The position numbers and the translations under genes were made by a program. The notes below the pieces were generated by a model that was given only the letters and a program-made list of their open reading frames with translations, searched no databases and had not been told where the DNA came from. Source: Candidozyma auris (taxonomy: Eukaryota; Ascomycota; Pichiomycetes; Serinales; Metschnikowiaceae). From it: DNA of 64,000 bases. This document shows positions 29,139-40,407 of this stretch, in pieces; the stretch's first letter is position 1, and the number at the start of each line of letters is the position of its first letter. The DNA lies in the NCBI RefSeq assembly GCF_003013715.1, contig NC_072813.1, forward strand, positions 1,798,001 to 1,862,000. The letters run 5' to 3'.

Positions 29139-31178
29139 ATGTCTTCTGAGCAAATAACCTTGCGAGAGCGGCAAATATGTATGTATAATCAAGTGCAATG
29201 CTCTAAAAAGTTCATATTCTTCCCGATTCGTCCTCAATTCCGAAGCATCTCAAATCAACCCAAAATTCAACCAAATTCATTCAGTTTACTAACATTTTAA
29301 GCTGCTCTTGAGCGGATGCTCCATTTGAACAAAGACGGCGCTGCTGACTTGACGTTGGCATCTAAACTGGAAGAAATTGTGTGGAAAGTGCTCGTTATGG
29401 ACAAAAAATCCCAGGCGGTGATATCGTCAGTTTTACGTGTCAATGACCTTTTACGATGTGGAATCACGGTCCACGCGTTGATTTCCGCCAACAGATCGCC
29501 GTTGCCGGACGTTCCCGCTATCTATTTTGTAGAGCCATCGGTGGAAAATGTGACACAAATCATCCACGATTTGCAGAATGACGTCTACGACTCCTTTTAT
29601 GTAAATTTCACATCCACCATCAACAGAGAGCTTTTGGAAGAGTTTGCAAAGAAAGTGTCGCTCTGTGGGAAGGGAGCCAAGATCAAGCAGGTGTACGATC
29701 AGTTTGTCAACTTCATTGTCACCGAGCCAAACTTGTTTCTGCTTGACGTGCCCAAAACATTCACCAAATTCAATTCGCCTACAACTTCCGAGGACGCGAT
29801 ACATAAGCTTGCTGACGTCATTGCTGACGGTTTGCTTGCCACGCTTGTGACGATGGGGTGCGTTCCAATCATCAGGTGCCCGAAGAACGGGCCTGCCGAG
29901 CTCGTAGCCACTCAATTGGACATGAAATTGCGAGATTACAATACAAATTCGAGAGGAACGGCGTCGTCATTACAACAGCGGCCGGTTTTGATTCTCTTGG
30001 ACAGAAATATCGATTTGGCCACGATGTTCTCTCACTCGTGGATCTACCAGTGTATGGTCAGTGACGTTTTTGATTTACGCAGAAACACAATCAAATTGGT
30101 GAAGTATGACGACAACGGCCTGTCGCATGTCAAAAGCTACGATGTGGATCCCAAAGATTTTTTCTGGAACAAAAACTCCCAGTTACCTTTCCCTGATGTG
30201 GTTGAAAACGCCGATTTCGAGTTGAACTTGTACAAGAAAGATGCACAAGATTTGACCAACAGAACAGGCATCTCCAGCATCAACGACATCAACCCGGACG
30301 CTAACACTGACACCTCGTTGATTCAGCAGGCTGTAGAGGCGTTGCCAGAGCTCACGGCAAGAAAGACAACCTTGGACATGCACATGGACGTGCTTGGATC
30401 GCTTTTGAAGGAGTTGGAGGCGAAGACTCTCGACAAATTCTTCGAGATCGAACAAAGTTTCTCAGACCCCAAAGTTCAAAGCGAGTTTCTTGAACTTTTG
30501 AGGTCAGACTCAAAGAGAGACAACTCTTTGGATAAACTTCGGACGTTTTTGATCTTGAGCATCTTGGCCGATCTCCCTGAGTCGTACTCGCAACAGTGTG
30601 AGCGCACGTTGACAGAGAAGTACCCAGATCTCGACATGGGCGCATTGAAATACATTCGTAAGTTCAAGCAAATGACCAAACTTTCACAAAATGCGTCTTT
30701 AAACGAACAATCGAGCTTGAAACACAATTTGGGCGAGACAAACAACTCGGCTTTGTTCAACGGTCTCTCGCTGAAGTTGTACGGGTTTACCGAGGGCAAG
30801 CTCTCAGGAGGAATTTCGTCGCTTGCCAGCGGTCTCAAAAAGCTCTTGCCGGAGAAAAAGAATTTGCCAATCACCAACATCGCCGAGGCAATCATGGATC
30901 CGGCTAACGCATCTAACAACTCCATGCACATCACTGATGACTACCTATACCTTGATCCTAAGTCACGAGGGGGCCATTCGAAGCCTCCAAAGAGACAGAG
31001 CTACGAAGAAGGCATTGTGTTTGTGGTTGGCGGTGGCAACTACCTAGAGTATCAAAACTTGCTGGAATGGGCAAATGTTCCTAATAGAACGAAGAAAAAC
31101 ATCATTTACGGGTCCACCGACATCGTCACGGCGAGAGATTTTATTAACGAAGCACTGGAGCTTGGAAGATTGGAGTGA
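29139..31178 (+). CDS. SLY1: Sec1/Munc18-family protein Sly1 (two exons)
   Basis: Exon 1 (29139-29178) and exon 2 (29302-31178) give 638 residues. The 123-bp intron begins GTATGT and ends TTTACTAACATTTTAAG. Splicing yields ITLRERQISALERMLHLNKD, which matches the N-terminus of yeast Sly1 (ISLRDMQISAIL...). Without exon 1 the first in-frame ATG would cut 18 residues. Sly1 binds the syntaxin Sed5 and chaperones SNARE assembly for ER-Golgi transport. Conserved blocks seen include VLRVNDLLRCGITVH, SHSWIYQCMVSDVF, KLLPEKK and FVVGGGNYLEYQNL. Upstream there are Rap1-like elements. Confidence 0.96.
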
Positions 31179-31587
31179 TGTGATGAAACTTTTTGGAATA
31201 CAGATTGTTCACGAAACCGTGTATTTTGTACATAGTGGAGGTTTGGCTGACCATTGGCCGAATAGCCGCAACAAATCGACAACCAAGAGGCCAGCAGCAA
31301 ATGAGGGTCAACGTTTAAGGAATGTTGGGCTCTAGTTCATGGTGAGTCTATGGTGAAAGCTTGGCTTGACTTTGAGGCTCGCATACGTGGAGTCACCTCC
31401 CGAAGTCATTGAGTAACCATCGGTAAATAATTTTCTATCAACATCGGCAGTTGAGGCACTGGCAACGGTATTCATTGCCGTAACCCATTTTGTAGACGAA
31501 TGAAACACTCAGCATAGAAGTAGTTTCTTTGAACTTGGTGGGTGATGGTGAATTTCTGAATCACTTCAAAATCACACAACGTTTCAG
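31179..31587. other. Convergent 3' gap SLY1-RVB1
   Basis: A 409-bp gap between two gene ends. No motif or gene is visible. Confidence 0.4.
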
Positions 31588-32973
<1,386 letters not shown>

Positions 32974-33021
32974 TTATTATGGGAGTTTACGATTTTTTTT
33001 AAGATGAGAATTCGGGGCGGA

Positions 33022-33044
33022 AACACCCGTACACCACCGTACAC
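33022..33044. promoter_or_regulatory. Rap1-like site in RVB1 promoter
   Basis: AACACCCGTACACCACCGTA begins 61 bp upstream of the RVB1 start. A second, degenerate CCGTACAC overlaps it. Confidence 0.6.
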
Positions 33045-33192
33045 TCGAGCGAACTGGGGTTTGGGCGAAGTGTCCAAAGGGAGCTTTTGGAGGACATTTG
33101 AGCATAAACATGATTTTTATGGAGCTTCAAGGGGCGATGTGTGGATTCTGGGGACTGGAGGGGCTTTGTGGGTGGGGAGAATCGGTGGGTGG

Positions 33193-33212
33193 AAAACACC
33201 CGTACACCAGCT
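33193..33212. promoter_or_regulatory. Telomere-like Rap1 site
   Basis: AAAACACCCGTACACCAGCT, the exact reverse complement of the copy at 34643-34662. Confidence 0.55.
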
Positions 33213-34642
33213 ATCACTGACATTATTTTCCTGGTTTGCATTCGTGAGCAGAACGTTCACCCAAGAGGGGGTGTGCTCAGTAGTGGCATGAGACCATTGT
33301 TGGTGGGAGGAGCTAATTAGAGAGCCCCGAAAGGGTGGTCAACGTGGGGTTAGAAACGCTGTCACGTGATTCCGTTTCCCATGTTTCTTATACAAGATCG
33401 ACCATCCCCCAAACCAGAATTTCTGCTCGTGAGACACTGAAGGATGTAGAAGTAAGCAATGGAATCTGGTATGACCTTGACTTGTTGAGATGGAACTCCA
33501 TGTGTCTCAAATGACTTTGGTGTATGCGTATATGCAGGAAACCGATACCTATCAACCCCCCAATTTCCATATCTGTTTAAAATATCGAATTTCTGGATTT
33601 TCTGAATTCTGATTTCTAAAAAGAGCTTTCCTGTCTTGTTAGGCATTTAGAAATGTATAATCCGAAAGCATCCGGTGAGCTCACAAAATGCGAAAAAATA
33701 ACTTTAAACTCCTAATGCATCCAAGGAGCTCAAATTTGAATGGAATTTCCACAAAATGGTGAATATTCCGAAATCCCAATGTTCTCACAAGCTTACAATT
33801 GCCAGCCCCGAGAACCTCAAAAGGCCTTTGCTGTTCTACGTTCAAAAAGAGTTCCTTTTGGAAAATTTCAAAATTACACCAAATGAGCACTTAAAAAACC
33901 ATTGGAGGACCCTAAATTCTATCCTGGAATTGAAATCCTGGTTATAATTGCGTTTTAAATCTTATTGGGAGCGTCAAATTCTTGAGTGAGAGCAAAATCA
34001 AAAAAGCAAGGCAGAAAAATAGGGCAACATTTATGGATTTCTTTGACCAAGCTGTGGCGTCGGATTTATACCGAAAAATTGGCAATTTCAGTGATTCAAA
34101 TTGCAATTGAACGCTCCAGATAAGAATAAAATCCAGTTTTTCTCGAATGGGAACTCACACATGAGAAGAACAATTTATACAGCGACCATCCATGAACGTG
34201 ATTGGCTGCTGAAGCAGTGAAGATGAAGAGAACGATGAAACAGTGCACTCAGTAGCAAAAGAAGGCCATTTTTCGGTCATTTTGAGCAGATTGCTTGGTT
34301 TGAAAGGAACTTGGCTGGAATCTACTAGTCGTTTGGGTTTCCTTTCTCACAAAAAAACGAAAAAATGAGAAGACTTTTCCGCCACAGGTCACCCAAGCCA
34401 TCAAAGTCTCTCAAGTCACTTTCATCATTGGGCTGAACTTGCTACAAGTCTTGCTTAAGCTTCTTTCTGGCGTTGTTTGGCTGCAAATACGCCAATGTGC
34501 ACAGAAAAACACTATCGAGCGGTGAAATCAAAAACCAAAGACATGGATGGTATCCTTGGAGTACTGTTATGAATATCGGGTCAAAATCACTGGAAATTAT
34601 GATGAATTGTGGGAATTGATGGGACCCTTTTTGACTGGGGTA

Positions 34643-34662
34643 AGCTGGTGTACGGGTGTTTT
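34643..34662. promoter_or_regulatory. Telomere-like Rap1 site
   Basis: AGCTGGTGTACGGGTGTTTT. It forms an exact inverted 20-mer pair with 33193-33212 and is not adjacent to any visible gene start. Confidence 0.5.
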
Positions 34663-34863
34663 GCCTGCAACTACCCCAGACTTCCCTTTGAACAAGCAAT
34701 TTCCATGAAAATCACCTCAAATGCAAAGCTGGTTGAAAAATTTCCCAAAGCAAAACGTCTCCTGACGCTTTTTCTTTCAAAAAGCCCTTTTTCGGGCTCT
34801 CCAGGCCATCACATCGTGCAATTCCACAAAATTCCCACATCACCCACAAAAGCATCCGTTTGA

Positions 34864-35443
34864 CATCCCCCCAACGTCCCAAAACCTCGCCAGGGCCCTC
34901 AATTGAACAGTTTTAGTCCACTACAAAAACGTCTGAGCCCCACAAAACCGCTTACGCCCGTGCAGTTTGCTCCACCGGCTCGAAGCCCCTTACAAAAATA
35001 CCATTTTCGGCAGCAGACCCCTTGAAAGCAGAAGTTATGAGAATCTCGCAACCCAGAGGAGAAAAGAAGGCACACGGGAGCGTTTTAGTGCTCGAAACCG
35101 GTCAGGAGATGGATTTTAAGATGGAATTCGAGGGAAATTTCGAGCAGTTTATCGGATCTAGAGCGATTCAAAAGAGAATTGTGAAAAACCTTCTTAATTC
35201 GACAACTCCAGGTTCAGCCGGTTTCCCTTGAATTGTTCACCTTGAAATTCATGAAAAACCTCCCCAGGCGAGCTTGTGGGGCCCCGAAAGAAGCCCTGGT
35301 TCACGCATTTCGCCTACCGCCAGCAGTTTGCGTTATCTACAAAAAAGCCGACGCCGTGGCCAAACAAAGAGAAATGGTCGAGGAGACGTGGTGATTTTTT
35401 AAGGCTCAAAAAACGTTTCAAATCGTCACCTTTTGGTCCCTGA
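34864..35443 (+). pseudogene. Protein-like frames in successive phases, possible decayed or spliced gene
   Basis: Three overlapping open stretches look coding in style but change frame. 34864-35025 has many SP/TP sites (LSPTKPLTPVQFAPPARSP). 34917-35231 continues after a shift near a CCCC run at about 35018-35021 with MRISQPRGEKKAHGS from an ATG at 35037. 35255-35443 encodes a basic C-terminus (GPRKKPWFTHFAYRQQF). A 56-bp segment 35212-35267, ending CCCCAG, would join the last two in frame into 116 residues, but its GTTCAG donor is not canonical. I recognise no family. It may be chance, a pseudogene, or a small spliced gene. Confidence 0.3.
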
Positions 35444-36689
35444 GCTCGTCTCCCGTTGGATTCCACATCTCTGGCCTTTAAATTTTCCACATAACTTCCA
35501 CATTTCTTCCAAATTTCTCTCTAATTTTTTTAACAATTCTTCGTAATTCTTCCCAATTCTTCCCCATTTGTTTTCTTTCTTTTTTTTTTTCTACAAACCT
35601 CCACATTTCTTTTCTTCTTTTCTTTTTTTGTTTTACATTTCTACATTTCTTCTACATTTTCTCATCTCTCTCTCTTGTTCCTTGGATTCTTTCTCTTCGT
35701 TTCCTCCATTCTTCATTTTCTTTATTCTTCTTCTTCCTCCATTTTTCTTCTTCTTCCTTCTTTTGACAAAATCTTTCCTTGTTTTCCTTCTCTTCCTCTT
35801 CCTTCCAACTTTTCCACTTTCTGGGCTCTTAACGGTGCTTTTTGTGTCACCCAAAGCAAGCCGCCAAAACCGAACCACTAAAACCGACGGGCCCTTGCAT
35901 TGGACAAGAGGGTTTCCTGGCAAATGGGGCCTCTAAAAAAAAAAAAAAAAAGCCAGGGGATGCACGGCTTCTACAAAAAAAGAGAGAACAGCGAAATTTT
36001 AGGTTTTTTCGAACCGATTTTCGCTTAAACTTTTCGAAAAATCGTCTTTTCCATTGAAAATTCATTTTTTCAAATCTGCCTCGGAGAAAACGCCCAAAAC
36101 AGAAAAAAGTTCGTAGGGTTGGCGTTTTCGTTGATTTTTTACATGGCCTAGTTGCTTCTTTCGTTGCACGTCCGTGCTTGCTCGGCTACTTTTGCTAGCA
36201 TTTCCCAATCCCAAGGGCAAATGCGGTCCGTGGACGTCACTGGCAAAGCGCTGGCGTTGAAATTCGCCAAAAATGCAAATATGGCAAAATTTCAAAAATG
36301 GCCTTTTTTTTTTTTTTTTTCTGGGGCCGCTTGCCTTCTTTTTATACGGAACTCCGGCGCGAGGGTCGTAAAATGGCAAAAATGGGAGGAAAAAAATGCA
36401 AAAAAAAACGCAAGGGTTGCTAATTTTTTAAGGAGGTTCACGCGGAGGGTGTTTTTTTGCTTTAAAGAGGGTTTTGAGGGCGTTTGGTTTTTTTTTGCTT
36501 GTTGGATATGCGGTTTTGGGGCCTGTGCGGCCAAAAAAACACCTTTTTCGAGCGGCTTTTTTGGCACGTTTTGCCGCCAGCTGGCGCTACGCAAAGTCTG
36601 ATCAAGAGTTTTGCATTAAAGAGGAGAACTACACATTTTTTTTTTCAATTGATTTCTGAAGAGATCTAAAGTGGGTTTCTTTTGGTTTT

Positions 36690-37150
36690 GAATCGAAGGT
36701 TCTATACGGCCGTCTTGCACACAGCGGGCATTGTTATTGCCACGCCCCAACATCAAACAATGACCAATCCAGCGCGTGACACGGAGATTGCAAAGCATGT
36801 GCTTCAGCGAACAATACACCCAGCGTATGCGTGCTGCGCGACATGCGGCGAGGCTAACGTAGGAAGCACAAAGCACCCAACGCACTATCGTTGACGTGAA
36901 CGGTCGCCGCCGCCTGTGTGCAGGCCGTGCATGCTTCTTTCCTGGAGCGAAGCCCCATGCACACAGCCTTGTTTGCCCTGGCTCGTGCATAAGGCACAAT
37001 CAACCTCTCGCCAAAAGCCAAAATCATCCGAGACACCTTGGAAGGGATGATATGGCACGTTCCCATGGAAGCTTCTTGTAGTGACCCCGAGAATGTTGCC
37101 GGGGAAAAACATCCTAGGCGCCGCCGAAAATGGCGCCGAAATTAGGCTGT
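36690..37150. other. GC-rich island with hairpins
   Basis: This stretch is clearly richer in GC and CpG than its surroundings and lies between A/T-rich tracts. Hairpins visible by eye include GTGCATGCTTC paired with GAAGC..CATGCAC at about 36925-36963, CCCCG/CGGGG at about 37084-37103, and GGCGCCGCC/GGCGCC at about 37119-37137. Open frames across it are not protein-like. It does not match U1-U6, RNase P, RNase MRP or SRP RNA motifs that I could test by eye. A structured RNA is possible. Confidence 0.3.
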
Positions 37151-37404
37151 AGTGTGGCGGCAGTGACGCCGAAAATGTTCCCTAACTGCCATCCTTTTCC
37201 CAGCATTTTTCTCCCAAACTTCACCAAAAATTCAAAAAAACGCACCCTTCCTCGTCCTCATGCACATTGCTCGTCGCTTACACTCGTCGGTTCTTTTCGG
37301 AAAGTGTAGAAAACCACGGGTGTCTCAGAAAAGTCGAGTTTCAAATCTGATGGTTTTTGAAGAAATCGACAAGTGAAAAATTCGGCCCGAAGACTTGATA
37401 TTTC

Positions 37405-37488
37405 AAGCTGCAAAATGAACAAAAATCAGAAGAAGCTGTAAAATGAGCAAAAACCTGAAGAAGCTGTAAAATGAGCAGAAACCTGAAA
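37405..37488. repeat. 28-bp tandem repeat, three copies
   Basis: Unit starting AAGCTGTAAAATGAGCAAAA at 37405, 37433 and 37461; the first copy is the most diverged. Confidence 0.9.
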
Positions 37489-37616
37489 GAGGTCAAATAA
37501 TCTTGCCAGAAAAATGAATCTGGGGAAATGGGGAGGGAAAAGTCAATTTGTCAAAATACGCAGAAACTCGTTTTCCAAGCGAATCAACATCCCATTTTCA
37601 GGACATTTCGGGCCAC

Positions 37617-37630
37617 TTTTTGCAGCCATT
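37617..37630 (-). promoter_or_regulatory. Copy of the recurrent ATGGCTGCRAAA element
   Basis: Reads AATGGCTGCAAAAA on the reverse strand, about 770 bp beyond the GPN3 stop, with no nearby start codon. Confidence 0.35.
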
Positions 37631-38399
37631 CGAGCCGGCGACAAAACGCCCATATTTCTTCAAAAATCTGTGATTCTCAGTTTTCAAAAGTTGCAATTTA
37701 AGAACCTGCCTGTGATTATCTGATTTTCCAAAGTGCCAACTCAAAGTCCCAGCACGTCTTCTGTTTCCTTTTTGGATCTTCAATTCACATTGAAGTCCTC
37801 AAAAGACATCCTTCATCTGATCCTCTGCCTCCTCCAAAATCCTCATTTCTTTCCCACGGCAGTTTATCTTCTATCTTTTCAAGAAAGGTTCTTCAACAGA
37901 CGTGAAAACGAGAAAAGTGATTAAATTCGTTTTCAGAATAAAGAATCTGTGAAGTCTCTCCACGCTCAAAGAGCGACCCGGTAATCTTTACAGGGAATTC
38001 TCCTGAAAGTAGTCAATTTTTGAACTCAATGCTCTTGTTGTTGGCAGTCTCAGAAAGTGGATATTGTCAACGAGTAGCAGATTCCATGAAAGTCTCAAAT
38101 CCACAAATGTGCTTCCTGCTTCACCGTCAGCTCAATTGAAATTCAAAAGCAACTCGACAGAATTTCATTCACTTTCTTGCTTGAGTGAGCATCGCTAGCA
38201 AAGATTCCAGTACTATCCTTCAAATCTCCTTTAAGTACGCTGTCGACGTGATTTTCTGAAAACCTAATCAAAGTGCATAATCTCAACGCCAGCTAGGACC
38301 CTGAATGCAATTCTAATTGGCCAATTTTCTCCAATTTTCAAGCCTTGCTTATCTTCCAGCAAATTCGCTGTCAGAGCTCCACTTCATACATTCGTTCCA

Positions 38400-39221
38400 T
38401 CACTCGTCCTCAAGCAAAAACTCATCCTTGGGCTCCTTGGGCTCCTGGTTCTCGCTCCACTGCGTCACATCGTCGATATAACTCAAAATCGTCGCCACAG
38501 ATGTGGTTTCCTGCGAGCAGCTCAAGGGAAGAAACTGCACCATGCCGAAATCGTCAACCAACTGAGCAATGGCCCTGTTGAGCCTGTGATAGCGTGGATT
38601 CAACGTTTTGTCCTCGTGGCTCTTCTCCAATAAAAGCAGGTCCGGATTCAAAAACTGCTTGAGCTGTTTCTTCAGCACCTCGTCCTTGATCAAGTCCACC
38701 TTCAGCAAAATGTTGATGTGGGGCAACTCAAGCAAGATCATCGCCGACATGGCGCTCAAGGCCCCGCTGAAGAACTTCAGTCTGTCGATGACAAAAGGCG
38801 CCTCCAACAAATAAGTAGCACACAAGGTGAAGTTCAAAGATCCTTGTAAATGCTTGACAAGCGTGGGGAGCACGGGAACGTGAGTGTACAACTCAATCTG
38901 GCCAGGACAGTCGAATATAAGGTACTCGTCGTTGTAGTCGCCTATTTCCTCATCGAGCCAATCTAGGTTGTTGAGAAGATACTCGAAGCAAAACACCAAG
39001 GCGCCGTTGGGGCCCATTTCCATTTCCTCCATGGCGTCCTCCAACGAAATGAGGTCTCGGATGTCCACGGTGAACTCGTATTCCGTGGGTTCCGCTGCCG
39101 GATCGAGATTGACAATGTGGGCTCGACGGCCTATGGATTGCATGTGGTAGATGATGGAGTTGCAGAAGGTGGATTTGCCGGCGCCAGCGGGGCCGAGGGC
39201 AAGCACGCCGATTCGGGACAT
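38400..39221 (-). CDS. GPN3: GPN-loop GTPase 3
   Basis: A 273-residue GTPase matching S. cerevisiae Gpn3 (272) along its length. G1 is GPAGAGKST at residues 10-18, the family-defining GPN loop is at 70-72 (EMGPNGALV), and G3 is [12 protein letters not shown] near 103-114. The block [20 protein letters not shown] separates Gpn3 from Gpn1 and Gpn2. Gpn proteins help assemble and import RNA polymerases II and III, so it belongs functionally with RPO31 in this window. The start codon is immediately preceded by a minisatellite of about 51-bp units. Confidence 0.96.
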   Translation of the reverse strand: MSRIGVLALGPAGAGKSTFCNSIIYHMQSIGRRAHIVNLDPAAEPTEYEFTVDIRDLISLEDAMEEMEMGPNGALVFCFEYLLNNLDWLDEEIGDYNDEYLIFDCPGQIELYTHVPVLPTLVKHLQGSLNFTLCATYLLEAPFVIDRLKFFSGALSAMSAMILLELPHINILLKVDLIKDEVLKKQLKQFLNPDLLLLEKSHEDKTLNPRYHRLNRAIAQLVDDFGMVQFLPLSCSQETTSVATILSYIDDVTQWSENQEPKEPKDEFLLEDE

Positions 39222-39234
39222 AACGAGCGAAAAC

Positions 39235-39465
39235 GAAGTTCAGACGAAGTCTGAACGAGTTTGAGCGAGTTTGAGTGAAGTTCAAACGAAGTTCAGACGA
39301 AGTCTGAACGAGTTTGGACGAGTTTGATTGAAGTTCAGACGAAGTCTGAACGAAATTGAGCGAGTTTGAACTAGTTTAAGTGAAGTTCAGACGGTCTGAA
39401 CGAAGTTTGAGCGAGTTTGAACGAGTTTGAGTGAAGTTCAGACGGTCTGAACGAAGTTTAAAGAA
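39235..39465. repeat. Minisatellite directly upstream of GPN3
   Basis: Five starts of GAAGTTCAGACG at 39235, 39288, 39330, 39382 and 39433, giving units of about 42-53 bp. Each contains the inverted pair TTCAGAC..GTCTGAA and several GAGTTTGA words. The array begins 14 bp from the start codon, so it probably forms the 5' UTR and core promoter. Confidence 0.9.
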
Positions 39466-40210
39466 AATTAGGTGATGAAAATCGACTATTTAGTCAAGTC
39501 TCTGTGGAGCTGTGGGAAACCTTCGATTTCCTGGTCTAGACTCACTGCTTGGTCGCTCACTTGATGATGAGTCTCGAGGATAGCGAACGCTTTGATGGGT
39601 TCAGTTCTTTTATGATCTGAGGGTGATTTGCCTCGCTCAGTTTTCAATTCAGACGAGCTGCTAAACGAGTACGCAACAGGGAGTTTGTGACTTTTTCAAT
39701 GAGGAAATGCAGGTCTCGCCTTCGCTAGCTTGGAGTAAAGGGGGTGGTTTGAATTGGTCAAATGAGGAGTAGTTGATGTGAGATATTTCACCTTTAGTGA
39801 TGAGCATCGCGCAGTACTACATCCAGAGACTGGAAATTCCCACTGCTGAATAAACCCACTTAAGAAGCAGAATTTGGAAATGGAGAGATCTTGAGGTTTT
39901 TTTTTCCTGGCGGAGAAGGCGAAGAAAGAAGCATGTTTCTGCTTACGTAATGGCCCGTAGGATGACGTAGAACTGATTGTGGAGAGTGAAGCAGGGAAAT
40001 CGATAAAGAGTCGATGTAGAGGTCAGTTTGAGTTCGTTTTGTGTTCATTTTGACATCAGTTTGACTTCATTTTGACTTCATTCTGAATGTAGATGTAATT
40101 TGAATTGAAAAAAGGACGATCCATGTCGCTGAAAGCGATGCCTTGTTGTGGAACCTTGTGGATGCAACCAACCCCTCATTCTCTTTAGGGCATGATAAGA
40201 AGTGACATGA

Positions 40211-40285
40211 AGGTTCGAGATGGTTGGAATAGGCCAGGTTCGAGATTGTTTGAATAGGCCAGGTTCGAGATGGTTGGAATAGGCC
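40211..40285. repeat. 25-bp tandem repeat, three copies
   Basis: Unit AGGTTCGAGATGGTTGGAAT followed by AGGCC. Copies 1 and 3 are identical and copy 2 has two changes. It lies just downstream of MSC2. Confidence 0.95.
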
Positions 40286-40407
40286 AGAAAGTTGTAGCTG
40301 TTGTCCCGTTGCGCATGACACCCCGAAACGCCAAAAATATGCTATCAAATGTCACTGTTGGTTCAACGAATTTTCTACTGTCATTTCCAGTGTTGTCACT
40401 TTTTTGT

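Larger units (their letters stand above)
39222..40407. other. Repeat-rich gap GPN3-MSC2
   Basis: A minisatellite at 39235-39465, TTTGA/TTCATT word repeats at 40020-40085, and a 25-bp triple repeat at 40211-40285. No gene is visible. Confidence 0.5.

Noticed and set aside
36616..36999. 127-codon minus-strand frame in the GC-rich island
   Set aside because: High GC gives long chance frames; the product is rich in R, C and W without known motifs.
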